Assembly: GCF_016463645.1 (NCBI RefSeq)
Contig: NZ_JAEMQX010000018.1
Span: 1-49,297 of the forward strand
DNA: 49,297 bases
From: Sphingopyxis sp.
GTDB taxonomy: Bacteria > Pseudomonadota > Alphaproteobacteria > Sphingomonadales > Sphingomonadaceae
Reading direction: 5' to 3'
Part shown: piece after piece, positions 1 to 7,424 of the stretch
Numbering within the stretch: the first letter of the stretch is position 1
Layout: every line of letters starts with the position of its first letter
Translations under genes and position numbers: made by a program
Notes under the pieces: model-generated
Databases searched by the model: none
What the model was told of the DNA's origin: nothing
What the model saw: only the letters and a program-made list of their open reading frames with translations

Positions 1-659
1 CCCCACGGGCTGTCCTTGCGCCGCTTCTTGCCGCGCCGCGAGCGGCTCGACAGCCAGGGGATGACGAAGAAGATGAAGAAGATGAAACCGATGAAGAATA
101 GCCCGCCGAAATCGCCGTCGCCGGCGCGGTCGCGCTCGGCCTTGTCGGCGGCGGCGGCGCGTGCGGCGGCTTCCTCGGGCGTCAGCTGTATCTGCTCGGC
201 GATCGCATTGACGCCGTCCTGGATGCCGCCGGGCATGTCGCCCGCCTTGAACTTCGGCGTCACGACGTCGCGGATGATCCGCCCCGACAAGGCATCGGTC
301 AGGATCGGTTCGAGTCCGTAGCCGACCGAGATATTCATCCGCCGCTCGTTCGGCGCGATCAGGAAAACGACGCCGTCATCCTTTTCCTTGTCGCCGATCT
401 GCCACTCGCGGCCGAGCCGGTAGCCATAGTCCGAGACGTCATGACCTTCGAGGTCGCGCACCGTCGCGACGACGAACTGGTGTCCCGTCTTTTGCTGGAG
501 TTCGAGCAGCTGTGTGTTGAGCGCGGCTTCCTCGGCTGCGGGGATGATATCCGCCTGATCGACGACCGGATTGCCCGCAAGCTTGGGGAAGGTTTGTGCG
601 GCGGCCGGCGTCGCCAACAGTGAAAAGCCCAGCGTCCAGCCGAGCAAAAGCGACCTCAT
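1..659 (-). CDS. TPM-domain (YgcG-type) membrane protein, partial
   Basis: The reading frame starts at the ATG at 659 and runs off the left edge, so the C-terminus is missing. A signal peptide (MRSLLLGWTLGF..., ending near AAAQT) is followed by a TPM domain with recognisable segments: GNPVVDQADIIP, KTGHQFVVATV, DYGYRLGREW, DDGVVFLIAPNERRMNISVGYGLE and FKAGDMPGGI. A hydrophobic stretch (GGLFFIGFIFFIFFVIPWL) then leads into a basic tail. TPM proteins of this type are exported and membrane-anchored; their role is poorly defined and some have been linked to photosystem repair or phosphatase activity. It follows lemA and a broken TPM gene in one operon. The upstream broken frame is in phase with this one, so a longer fusion starting at 998 is possible (see findings). 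Confidence 0.85.
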   Translation of the reverse strand, partial: MRSLLLGWTLGFSLLATPAAAQTFPKLAGNPVVDQADIIPAAEEAALNTQLLELQQKTGHQFVVATVRDLEGHDVSDYGYRLGREWQIGDKEKDDGVVFLIAPNERRMNISVGYGLEPILTDALSGRIIRDVVTPKFKAGDMPGGIQDGVNAIAEQIQLTPEEAAARAAAADKAERDRAGDGDFGGLFFIGFIFFIFFVIPWLSSRSRRGKKRRKDSPW

Positions 660-998
660 AGCGGATCTCCCGTCCGGGTGGCGACGGCTTCGATACCGGC
701 CGACACGCCGTCGGCATAATCGGCGCGTTTGAAATATTCCGTCATGTCTTTCACGGCGTCCAGCGCCTTGTCGTCGGTGTTTTGTGCGTTCTTCGTATCG
801 AGTCAGGCGCTCGGACAAACGGGCTTCCTCTTGGGCGGTAAGAATATCTGCTGCGTCCGTCACCCGGCCAGCGAGCGCCATTTCAGGAACGCCGTTGCAA
901 AAGGCCGTTTCCTTTGCGGCCCCCGGTTCCGGTGCCGCCTTGCATCCGCCCGCGACCGTCAGGATCGCGAGCGGAGCGGCAAAAACGGCGTGGCGCAT
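656..998 (-). pseudogene. TPM-domain lipoprotein, internally deleted and frameshifted
   Basis: The ATG at 998 lies 5 bp after the lemA stop and opens a lipoprotein signal with lipobox TVAGGC. The usual start of a TPM domain follows (VTDAADILTAQEEARLSERLTRYEERT). At about 776-783 the frame is lost. In another frame the sequence resumes as a TPM C-terminus (TDDKALDAVKDMTEYFKRAD, then YADGVSAGIEAVATRTGDPL) and stops with a TGA overlapping the ATG of the next TPM gene, as in an intact operon. About 80-100 residues of the middle of the domain are absent. Both ends are seen directly; the deletion is inferred from the family layout. The frame after the junction is in phase with the downstream TPM gene. 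Confidence 0.7.
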
Positions 999-1002
999 GG
1001 CC

Positions 1003-1599
1003 TTATTGCCCGAAATCGACCTTCGGTGCCTGGTTGGCGTTCGGAGTGATTGCCTTGTATGGGGTCATCGGCTGTGCGCCATGGACGATCTTGGCGCCGA
1101 TGATGTCGGGGAAGGTGCGGATCGTCGTGTTATAGTCCTGCACAGCGGCATTATAGTCCTGAACCGTTACGTTGATGCGGTTCTCTGTGCCCTCGAGCTG
1201 GGTCATCAGGTCGGCGAAACGCGCCTGGCTCTTGAGGTCGGGATATTGTTCGACAGTGACGAGCAGGCGGCCGAGCGCGCCCGACACATTGCCCTGCGCC
1301 TGCTGGAACGCCTGAACCTTGGCGGGGTCGTTGAGGTCGTCGGTGCTCAGCTTGACCTGCGTTGCCGAGGCGCGCGCCTGGATCACGCCTTCCAGCGTCG
1401 ACTGCTCGATCTTCGACGCACCCTTCGCGGTTTCGACGAGATTGGGAATCAGGTCCGCGCGGCGCTGATAGGCGGCTTCGACATTGGCCCACTTGGCCTT
1501 GGCGGCCTCTTCCTTGGTCGGGACGCTGTTGATGCCGCAGGCGGACAGGCTCATCGCGGCGACAGGCAGGATCAACCAGCGAGCGGAACGATAGGTCAT
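1003..1599 (-). CDS. lemA: LemA family lipoprotein
   Basis: A 198-residue LemA-family protein. The start at 1599 (MTYRSARWLILPVAAMSLSACGIN) gives a lipoprotein signal with a lipobox Cys and has a GGAGGG ribosome site just upstream; a start 24 codons earlier would put a basic leader before the signal. The mature part shows the LemA pattern: AYQRRADLIPNLVETAKG, then helices rich in Gln/Ala (FQQAQGNVSGALGRLLVTVEQYPDLKS as consecutive pieces), then ENRINVTVQDYNAAVQDYN and a proline-rich tail. Function is not well known; LemA proteins are exported helical-bundle proteins often encoded with TPM proteins, as here. First gene of the lemA-TPM-TPM operon. Confidence 0.93.
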   Translation of the reverse strand: MTYRSARWLILPVAAMSLSACGINSVPTKEEAAKAKWANVEAAYQRRADLIPNLVETAKGASKIEQSTLEGVIQARASATQVKLSTDDLNDPAKVQAFQQAQGNVSGALGRLLVTVEQYPDLKSQARFADLMTQLEGTENRINVTVQDYNAAVQDYNTTIRTFPDIIGAKIVHGAQPMTPYKAITPNANQAPKVDFGQ

Positions 1600-1721
1600 G
1601 GACAGAAACTCCCTCCGGCGGCGTTTTGCCGCAACAATACACATAATAGGATGGCGCTTGCCTTTGTGCAATCGGCACGGCAGTTTTGCGGGCAGGGATC
1701 AACCATCCGGGGAACAGTAAC

Positions 1722-2138
1722 ATGCTGGCAGAATTCAGGGAATTTATTGCGCGCGGCAATGTCATCGATCTGGCGGTCGGCGTCATCATCGGCGGCGCCT
1801 TCGCGACGATCACCGGTTCGCTGACCGAGGATCTGATCATGCCGCTCGTCGGCTGGATTTTCGGCGGGGTCGATTTCTCGAGCCAGTTCATCCTGCTCGG
1901 TAGCGTGCCCGACGGGATCGCGGCGACCGACTATGCTACGCTCAAGAAGGCCGGTGTGGCAATGATCGGCTATGGCGCCTTCATCACCGCGGTGATCAAT
2001 TTTCTGATCCTCGCATGGATCATCTTCCTGCTCGTGAAGATGGTGAACCGCGTCATCCGCAAGGCTCCCGATGCTCCCGCCGGTCCGAGCGAGGTCGACC
2101 TGCTCACCGAAATCCGCGACGAATTGCGAAAGAAATAA
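1722..2138 (+). CDS. mscL: Large-conductance mechanosensitive channel
   Basis: A 138-residue MscL that opens under membrane tension to release solutes during hypo-osmotic shock. The N-terminal helix [20 protein letters not shown] is the family signature; TM1 is [21 protein letters not shown], the periplasmic loop carries [10 protein letters not shown]2 is [23 protein letters not shown], and the C-terminal helix ends [15 protein letters not shown]. The ATG at 1722 is preceded by GGGGAAC; the upstream in-frame ATG would add 12 non-conserved residues. It is alone on its strand and followed by a hairpin terminator. Confidence 0.95.
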   Translation: MLAEFREFIARGNVIDLAVGVIIGGAFATITGSLTEDLIMPLVGWIFGGVDFSSQFILLGSVPDGIAATDYATLKKAGVAMIGYGAFITAVINFLILAWIIFLLVKMVNRVIRKAPDAPAGPSEVDLLTEIRDELRKK

Positions 2139-2167
2139 GGGGGTTGAGCCCTTTACGGGATGAACGG

Positions 2168-2203
2168 CCCGCCTGCGCTCTTCCAAAGCGCGGGCGGGTT
2201 TCC
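2168..2203 (+). terminator. Probable mscL terminator
   Basis: CCCGCC and GCGCT pair with AGCGC and GGCGGG across a short loop (one unpaired base on each arm), followed by TTTCCT. It lies 30 bp after the mscL stop and before ssrA. The T run is short. Confidence 0.55.
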
Positions 2204-2229
2204 TATATGGGTCGTTGCTGGCTTCGGCC

Positions 2230-2570
2230 GGCTATGAGGATAAATGGTGTCGTGGAATAGACACAGCGGACCCGGGGGCAGTACCCGGCGGCTCCACCAC
2301 AAACCCGCGTTTCTTCGATGGGCGCGCGGGTTTCTGACGGGGCCGAACCAGGATCGACGTGTGTTCAAAGACGATGTTTTCTTCCGGGCTGAGTAACCCG
2401 TTCAAGGCTCAAAACTATAAGTGCTAACGATAACGAAGCACTCGCTCTTGCTGCCTAACCGATAAGCCTCACGGCCTAAGGTTAGACAAATAGAACGCGG
2501 TTCGGACCGAACCGGGCAACAGAATCGGATACCAGCGGCTGGGGACGAGCCGGGCAACAGAATCGTCCCA
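2230..2570 (+). ncRNA. ssrA: Transfer-messenger RNA, permuted two-piece (alphaproteobacterial) form
   Basis: tmRNA rescues stalled ribosomes by adding a degradation tag. The order is permuted: the tRNA-like 3' end comes first. A T-arm (CCGGG, 7-base loop, CCCGG) and the acceptor end GGCTCCACCA finish at 2299; a spacer of about 39 bp (2300-2338) with a hairpin is presumably cut out. The coding piece starts at 2339 with GGGGCC, which pairs with GGCTCC of the acceptor. The tag frame at 2423-2458 reads ANDNEALALAA then TAA. Outer ends are approximate: the acceptor piece may begin anywhere from 2213 to 2250, and the 3' limit depends on whether the repeated hairpins at 2498-2569 belong to the RNA. 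Two-piece tmRNA is established for alphaproteobacteria. Confidence 0.92.
2508..2565 (+). repeat. Two direct copies of a 20-bp hairpin-forming unit at the ssrA 3' end
   Basis: CGAaCCGGGCAACAGAATCG at 2508-2527 and CGAgCCGGGCAACAGAATCG at 2546-2565 differ at one base. In each, CGA and TCG can pair around an almost identical loop; the second extends to a perfect 7-bp stem (GGGACGA 2542-2548 with TCGTCCC 2563-2569). The first overlaps a perfect 8-bp palindrome (CGGTTCGG A CCGAACCG, 2498-2514). They may be the 3' domain of the tmRNA coding piece or a separate structure. Confidence 0.6.
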
Positions 2571-2591
2571 CCTTTCCCTCATCCTGACATG

Positions 2592-2616
2592 AAAAAGGGA
2601 GCGGCGAACCGCTCCC
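2592..2616 (-). terminator. Intrinsic terminator of the BON-domain gene
   Basis: On the minus strand GGGAGCGG pairs with CCGCTCCC around a TTCG tetraloop and is followed by five T. It lies 20 bp after the stop at 2636. A textbook Rho-independent terminator. Confidence 0.85.
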
Positions 2617-2635
2617 TCTCCCGAGTTGTGCGGGC

Positions 2636-3484
2636 TCAGCTGCCTTGCGGCGCAAAGGATGTGCTGTCCACGCGCAGATTATTCTGCACATTTTTGACGC
2701 CCGTCACGTCGTCGGCAAGATCCTCGGCGCGCCGCTTGGAACGCTTGCCGTCGACGCTGCCGTCGAGTGTGACCTCGCCGCCCGAGACGGTGACGCCGAT
2801 CCGCGAGGCATCGATCCAGTAATCCTCGGTCAGGCGGTCGTTCACATCCTCGCGGATACGATCGTCCGAGCGGATATAGTCGGTCGGCCCGCGTCCGCGA
2901 TGGTCGCGTTCGCGGCGGCGTTGCGCGTCTTCGTCGCCGAACCACGACAGTACCTCGTCGCCCGCGCGTTCGAAAAAGCCGCGCTCGCCCCGGCCGCGCG
3001 GCGCATAACCGCTGCGGTCGTAGGTCGAGCGCCCGAAATCGCCGGCGGCATAGGGGAGGTATGTCGGCCAACCATAGGGATCGGCATAGCCCATATAGGC
3101 CCATGCCGACTGGCGCTCATATTCGTCACGCCGGTCGCGGTTGCGCGCGCTACGATAGCGATCTTCATCGCTGCGGGCGCCATAGCGTTCGTCGTTCCAG
3201 TAGTGCCGCGAACCATAGCTGCGGTTCCAGTCATTGCCGGCGTAGTCACGCGGATGGTTGGCGCTATAGTGCCCGCGCTCGGTGCGTTCGCGCCCGCTTC
3301 GACCATAATCGCCATGGCGTCCACTATCACGCGGACCGAAGCCGGCTTCGGGATAGCCGCCATAGGCGTAGCCGCTACCGTCGTCGGTGCGGTTTGTTTC
3401 CCAATCATAGAGCGGGCCCGTCTGCGTCTCGCGATCACTGTCCGCATCGCGACTGCCTCGGTCCCGGTTCGTTTGCCTTTCCAC
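2636..3484 (-). CDS. BON-domain protein with long Arg/Tyr/Asp-rich N-terminal region
   Basis: 282 residues. The first ~200 are low-complexity and very hydrophilic, rich in R, D, Y, G and S with repeated DRYR/RDRRDEYE-like pieces, and contain an AWAYMGYADPYGW-type segment and the motif DEVLSWFGDEDAQRRRE. The last ~70 form a BON domain (DDRIREDVNDRLTEDYWIDA, SGGEVTLDGSV, RRAEDLADDVTGVKNVQNNL). BON domains are thought to bind phospholipids or other envelope components. No signal peptide is visible, so location is uncertain. Similar BON proteins with an SWFGD motif occur widely in alphaproteobacteria and are often stress-related (from memory). Single gene with its own terminator. Confidence 0.85.
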   Translation of the reverse strand: MERQTNRDRGSRDADSDRETQTGPLYDWETNRTDDGSGYAYGGYPEAGFGPRDSGRHGDYGRSGRERTERGHYSANHPRDYAGNDWNRSYGSRHYWNDERYGARSDEDRYRSARNRDRRDEYERQSAWAYMGYADPYGWPTYLPYAAGDFGRSTYDRSGYAPRGRGERGFFERAGDEVLSWFGDEDAQRRRERDHRGRGPTDYIRSDDRIREDVNDRLTEDYWIDASRIGVTVSGGEVTLDGSVDGKRSKRRAEDLADDVTGVKNVQNNLRVDSTSFAPQGS

Positions 3485-3629
3485 TTTCCGTCTCCTCGTT
3501 TCGCTTGGGGGAGCGGCTGGCAGGCGCTTGGGGGTAGCGCCCCCAACCTGTCCGACTGACGCGTGCGTCAGGCGCGAGTTCCGGTGCTTTCGACGAACCG
3601 AGTGGAAAAGCGTGAGCGTTACTGATGCG

Positions 3630-4040
3630 TCAGTGCTGGCTTTCGCAATGGCGATGATCGCCGAGAGCCTCGATTACCCGGCAGTCGGCGGCGACGCCGC
3701 CGCGGCAGCGCCCGACGATGCGTGCGAGTTCGTCGCGGAGCACGACGAGCTGCGCGATCTTCGCCTCGACCTGTTCCAGATGCGCGGTCGCGATCCGATC
3801 GGCCTCGCCGCAGTCGCGCGCCGGGTCGTCGGACAGGTCGAGCAGCGAGCGAATCTCCTCGATCGTGAAGCCGAGGTCGCGCGAATGGCGCACGAAGCTC
3901 AGCCTCGATCGATGCGCGTCGCCATAGCTGCGGTAATTCGCCGCGGTGCGATCCGGCGCGGGAAGCAGCCCGATGCGCTCATAATAGCGGATGGTTTCGA
4001 TATTGGTGCCGGTGGCACGCGACAATTCGCCGATTTTCAT
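3630..4040 (-). CDS. MerR-family metal-responsive regulator (ZntR/CadR/PbrR type)
   Basis: A 136-residue MerR protein. The N-terminal winged HTH is canonical (MKIGELSRATGTNIETIRYY, then ERIGLLPAPDRTAANYRSYG), followed by the dimerisation helix. Cys77 before the helix and Cys112 and Cys120 after it match the three metal-binding Cys of ZntR/CadR/PbrR; the tail adds His129, His131 and Cys132. This points to Zn, Cd or Pb rather than Cu. It is divergent from a CDF exporter, and an operator with stretched promoter spacing lies between them, so it most likely activates that gene when metal binds. The exact metal cannot be read from sequence. Confidence 0.88.
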   Translation of the reverse strand: MKIGELSRATGTNIETIRYYERIGLLPAPDRTAANYRSYGDAHRSRLSFVRHSRDLGFTIEEIRSLLDLSDDPARDCGEADRIATAHLEQVEAKIAQLVVLRDELARIVGRCRGGVAADCRVIEALGDHRHCESQH

Positions 4041-4043
4041 CGC

Positions 4044-4074
4044 TTGACCCTGTAGTTGCTACAGGGTGCATATA
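4044..4074 (+). promoter_or_regulatory. MerR-type operator/promoter of the CDF exporter
   Basis: A perfect inverted repeat, ACCCTGTAG (4047-4055) and CTACAGGGT (4059-4067) with a 3-bp centre, lies inside a promoter with -35 TTGACC (4044-4049) and a -10 around CATATA (4069-4074). The 19-bp spacer is the over-long spacing typical of MerR-activated promoters. It faces the CDF gene and starts 3 bp outside the merR-type start codon. Confidence 0.88.
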
Positions 4075-4109
4075 GGACGCCGACTCGAAGATAACAGGAG
4101 ATTTCGGCG

Positions 4110-4733
4110 ATGGCCGATCAATGCTGTGCCGGTAAAAGCGGCAAGACCGCGCTCAATGATCCCAAGTGGCGGCGAATCCTGTGGATCGCGCTGATCATCA
4201 ACGCCGCTATGTTCGGCGTCGAGATTGTCGCGGGGGTCGCGGCGGATTCACGCGCGCTGCAAGCCGACGCGCTCGATTTCCTGGGCGACAGCGCCAATTA
4301 TGCGATCAGCCTTGGCGTTGCCGGCATGGCGCTGGCATGGCGCGCCCGCGCCGCCTTGCTGAAGGCGGGGACAATGCTCGTTTTTGGCCTCTGGGTGTTC
4401 GGATCGGCGGTCTGGGGCTTCGTCACCGGATCGGCGCCGCATGCCGAGACGATGGGGTTGATCGGTGCGCTCGCGCTCGCCGCCAATGTCGCGGTCGCGC
4501 TGATGCTCTATCGCTACCGGACCGGGGACGCCAACATGCGCTCGGTGTGGATATGCTCGCGTAACGATGCGATCGGCAACATCGCCGTGATGAGTGCGGC
4601 GCTTGGCGTGTTCGGCACCGGCCGCAGCTGGCCCGACCTCGCGGTTGCGGCAATCATGGCGGCGCTCGCGATCTGGGGCAGTATCGAGGTCTTCCGGCAG
4701 GCGCGCGGCGAACTTGCCGGCGCGCCCGCCTAG
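4110..4733 (+). CDS. Short cation-diffusion-facilitator (CDF) metal exporter
   Basis: 207 residues, well below the ~300 usual for CDF proteins. It has membrane helices at about 24-45, 50-75, 88-107, 114-134, 145-168 and 175-193 but no room for the cytoplasmic C-terminal metal domain. In TM2 the site-A pair is Asp56-x3-Asp60 (LDFLGD), as in FieF. In TM5 the usual His-x3-Asp is Cys149-x3-Asp153 (WICSRND). The N-terminus has a Cys-Cys pair (Cys5-Cys6). CDF proteins export Zn, Cd, Co, Fe or Ni by proton exchange; the Cys suggests a thiophilic metal. Its divergent MerR partner supports induction by metal. Confidence 0.85.
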   Translation: MADQCCAGKSGKTALNDPKWRRILWIALIINAAMFGVEIVAGVAADSRALQADALDFLGDSANYAISLGVAGMALAWRARAALLKAGTMLVFGLWVFGSAVWGFVTGSAPHAETMGLIGALALAANVAVALMLYRYRTGDANMRSVWICSRNDAIGNIAVMSAALGVFGTGRSWPDLAVAAIMAALAIWGSIEVFRQARGELAGAPA

Positions 4734-4736
4734 AAA

Positions 4737-5798
4737 CTACGCGAGGCTGTTTCCGAGGCCGATGACGACGGTCGATGTCATGAGGACGGCGATTCCGAGC
4801 CGGACGAGCGCGCGCGTGCGCTGGCCCGCGGGCGCCCATTCCTTGAGTGCGAAACCCCAGAGCGTCGAAAAGAGGATGATGCTCGCCATGTGCAGCGTCC
4901 AGCTCGAAAAGCCGAAGCGGCCCATCTGGCTTTCGCCCATGGTGTAGAAGAAGAACTGGAAATACCAGAGCGTGCCGCCGAGCGCGGCGAGGCCATAGTT
5001 GAGCGCGAGCGGCGGCTTTTCGGTCGCACCGGGCGCAGCCTCGCCCGCGAACTGGCGCACGCTGCGATTGCGCGCGATCAGGATCGCGCACCAGATGAGG
5101 TTGGTGGTGAGTCCGCCGAGCAGTACGACGCAGAGCACCGGTAGCCCTTGCCACAGCGGGTCGGTGCCCGCAGCGAGCGTCAGCTCGCGGACCGGCGCGC
5201 CGGCGTCGAGGCCCCATGCGAAACAGCCTGACATGATGCCGGAGAAGACCGCGATCGAGAGTCCCTTGCGCAGGTCGAACTCGGACTTGTCCGCCTCCGC
5301 GACTGCTTCGCCCATCTCGCGTTCCTTGCGCCGCCCCGCCTGCGCGACGATGGCGATGCCTGCAAGCGTGATCGCGATGCCGAGAAACACCGTCTGCCCG
5401 CTCGTCGTCGCGAAAAGCTCACCCAGCGTACCGCGGAAAATCGGCGGTCCCATCGTGCCGATCACGGTCGTCAGCCCGAGCGCGACCGCCATGCCGAGCG
5501 ACAGCCCGAGGTAGCGCATGGTGAGCCCGAAGGTCAGCCCGCCGAGCCCCCACATCGCACCCCAGAACCAGCACCAGAACCAGATATCACCGGGCGTCCG
5601 GCCCAGTACGCCGATCAGGTCGTGCGTCTGGATCGATGCGAACAGCCAAGGCGCGATCAACCACGAAAAGATGCCGCCGGTGATCCAGAAAATCTCCCAC
5701 GACCAGGCACGGATACGCTTGTACGGCACATAGAAGCTCGCCGATGACAGTCCGCCGAGCCAGTGAAAGAACACGCCAAGCAGCGGGTTCGCATCCAT
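4737..5798 (-). CDS. rhaT: L-rhamnose/H+ symporter, RhaT family
   Basis: 353 residues with ten predicted membrane helices. The N-terminus (NPLLGVFFHWLGGLSSASFY), PYKRIRAWSWEIFWITGG and GLTFGLTMRYLGLSLGMAVA match the RhaT family, and the length is close to E. coli RhaT (344). It carries L-rhamnose across the inner membrane with protons. The start has GAGGGGAGAAAAGGG directly upstream on its strand. It lies 93 bp downstream of the rhamnulokinase gene, probably in one transcript, and its 3' end nearly abuts the CDF gene (convergent). Confidence 0.92.
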   Translation of the reverse strand: MDANPLLGVFFHWLGGLSSASFYVPYKRIRAWSWEIFWITGGIFSWLIAPWLFASIQTHDLIGVLGRTPGDIWFWCWFWGAMWGLGGLTFGLTMRYLGLSLGMAVALGLTTVIGTMGPPIFRGTLGELFATTSGQTVFLGIAITLAGIAIVAQAGRRKEREMGEAVAEADKSEFDLRKGLSIAVFSGIMSGCFAWGLDAGAPVRELTLAAGTDPLWQGLPVLCVVLLGGLTTNLIWCAILIARNRSVRQFAGEAAPGATEKPPLALNYGLAALGGTLWYFQFFFYTMGESQMGRFGFSSWTLHMASIILFSTLWGFALKEWAPAGQRTRALVRLGIAVLMTSTVVIGLGNSLA

Positions 5799-5891
5799 CC
5801 CTTTTCTCCCCTCGTCAGTCGCAGGTGGCCAGCGTCTCTTGGCCGATCTTGTTGATATTGGTCACGCCGGTATCGGCGATCGACGCAGCTT

Positions 5892-7310
5892 TCACGCGGC
5901 TTCTTCCATCCGTTCGGCTTCCTCGCGCCATCGATTGCGATAAGCCGCAAGGTCGATGCCAAGCGGCTCGACGAGCTCGAGCGGTTCCGTGGGCGGCAAG
6001 GCGGCATCGATCAGCCTTAACGCACCATAGGAGACGTCGTTGTGTGCCTTGCCGGTATAGATGCGAAGGTCGGGGCGCAGCGCGGCGAGCGCACGGACAA
6101 AGACCTGTCCTTCGGCGAAGCGGCCTTCGATCAGCAGGCGTTCCTGCGTGCCGATGAGATCGAGCGACGCATCGACGACGAGCGCCGCGTAAAGCGACAC
6201 CGCCGCGCGGCGCGCGCCATGATCTTCGGGCTCGGCGACCCAGCGGCCGCGGCCGTGAGGGAAGGGGCCGAAGCCCGGCGCAAAGGTCGGGAGGACCATC
6301 GCGCCGTTCGCAAGTACATCGGGAACTGTCGCGAGCAACGTGGGCTGGTCGGCAGCGATGTCGATCCGCCGCGTGTCGAGACCGATCAGCGTTTCGATCT
6401 CGCGTCCGCCCATGAAACGCGCCGACGGGACCGGCACGCCAAAGACGTCGACGTTGATCAGGCAATCGCGCGCTTCGTCGAGGCGGCTCGTGTCGATCGA
6501 GGCCGCGTCCCCGAGCGAACGCATCGCGACGAACCAGGTCCCGGTCGACAGCACGGTCGATTCCCGATCGGCGATTTCGGAAAAGCCGCGCGCCGCGAGC
6601 AGCGCTGCGTTTGAATCGTGGAGGCCGCAATGAACTTCGGTGTCGGCGGGCAGGCCGGTGCGAAAGACCCATTCGGGGGTCAGCGTGCCGAGTATTTCCC
6701 GAGCCGCACGCAACGGGGCGAGCCGCTTCGCCCAGCCGCGCCTTTCGGCGAGTTCCGATGGAGTTCCTTTGAGCGGCTTCCAGAGATCGGTGTGACAGCC
6801 GAGGCTTGTCACCTCCACCGCCGCGACCCCGCTCAGAAGCCAGCTCCAATATTGCGCCCACGGCAAGATCTGCGTGCCCTTCGCAAGCGCGGGGTCGAGC
6901 TGTTCGAGGCGAAAGATTTGCGCACCGAGGTTCAACCCGTCGGGAAGGGCTGGGGAGCCGCTCTCGGAAAATGCGTCGCGCCCGGCGTCATAGTCCGAGC
7001 GCAGGCCGGCGGACAGCGGCTCTTCGTAATCGAGCGGAGGGCAGGCGAGCCGGTCGTCGCGGATGATCGCGGCGCCCGCGCCATGGCCGACCGGCACGAT
7101 CGCGCCGACGTCGGCGAGCGTGCCGAAATAGCGCAGCACTTCGATGGCCCAAGCCTCGATCCCGGCTGTGTCCAGCGCGGCGTAGCTGCCCGTTCTGACG
7201 CGTTCGTTGGGACGCACGCGCCGTTCTATCAACGCGCCCTCCGGCGACCAGAGGCTGAGTTTCGCCAGCGTTTTTCCGACGTCGAGGACTATGGTGGCGC
7301 GACCCTTCAT
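5892..7310 (-). CDS. rhaB: L-rhamnulokinase, FGGY family
   Basis: A 472-residue FGGY sugar kinase that would phosphorylate L-rhamnulose at O1. The N-terminal phosphate-binding loop is IVLDVGKTLAKLSLWSPEG; later blocks VPVGHGAGAAII, QYWSWLLSGVAAVEVTSLGC, GLHDSNAALLAA and STGTWFVAM are FGGY signatures (substrate loop, hinge and ATP site). The family includes fuculokinase and xylulokinase, but neighbours (rhaT, isomerase, aldolase, GH78) make rhamnulose by far the most likely substrate. It is divergent from the aldolase gene with 114 bp between, which holds a candidate regulator site. Confidence 0.88.
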   Translation of the reverse strand: MKGRATIVLDVGKTLAKLSLWSPEGALIERRVRPNERVRTGSYAALDTAGIEAWAIEVLRYFGTLADVGAIVPVGHGAGAAIIRDDRLACPPLDYEEPLSAGLRSDYDAGRDAFSESGSPALPDGLNLGAQIFRLEQLDPALAKGTQILPWAQYWSWLLSGVAAVEVTSLGCHTDLWKPLKGTPSELAERRGWAKRLAPLRAAREILGTLTPEWVFRTGLPADTEVHCGLHDSNAALLAARGFSEIADRESTVLSTGTWFVAMRSLGDAASIDTSRLDEARDCLINVDVFGVPVPSARFMGGREIETLIGLDTRRIDIAADQPTLLATVPDVLANGAMVLPTFAPGFGPFPHGRGRWVAEPEDHGARRAAVSLYAALVVDASLDLIGTQERLLIEGRFAEGQVFVRALAALRPDLRIYTGKAHNDVSYGALRLIDAALPPTEPLELVEPLGIDLAAYRNRWREEAERMEEAA

Positions 7311-7336
7311 TCCTCTCCCTTTTGCTTCGTTGCGAC

Positions 7337-7362
7337 TGAATTTGATCGAACTTTATCGAAAC
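7337..7362. promoter_or_regulatory. Candidate sugar-regulator site in the rhaB / aldolase divergent region
   Basis: TGAATTTGATC (7337-7347) is identical to 11 bp at 11758-11768 upstream of the receptor operon. It runs into a direct repeat, TTTGATCGAAC (7341-7351) and TTTATCGAAAC (7352-7362), spaced one helical turn apart. DeoR-family repressors bind repeated half-sites of this kind. Assignment to the DeoR-type protein at 10918 is inference. Confidence 0.45.
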
Positions 7363-7424
7363 TGATTGCAGGATGCCAGCGATTTCGATACAAGCCGCCC
7401 AACGACGAAACAACGAGTTTCCTT

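Noticed and set aside
3528-3546. Perfect hairpin TTGGGGG / CCCCCAA between the BON and MerR genes
   Set aside because: No T run on either strand and no clear regulatory context; a nearby CTGACG/CGTCAG hairpin (3556-3571) is likewise unexplained, so neither is called a terminator.
2645-3559. 304-codon plus-strand frame opposite the BON-domain gene
   Set aside because: Low-complexity hydrophobic Ala/Ile/Val product arises from the complement of an Arg/Asp/Tyr-rich sequence; the minus-strand gene has a BON domain and a terminator.
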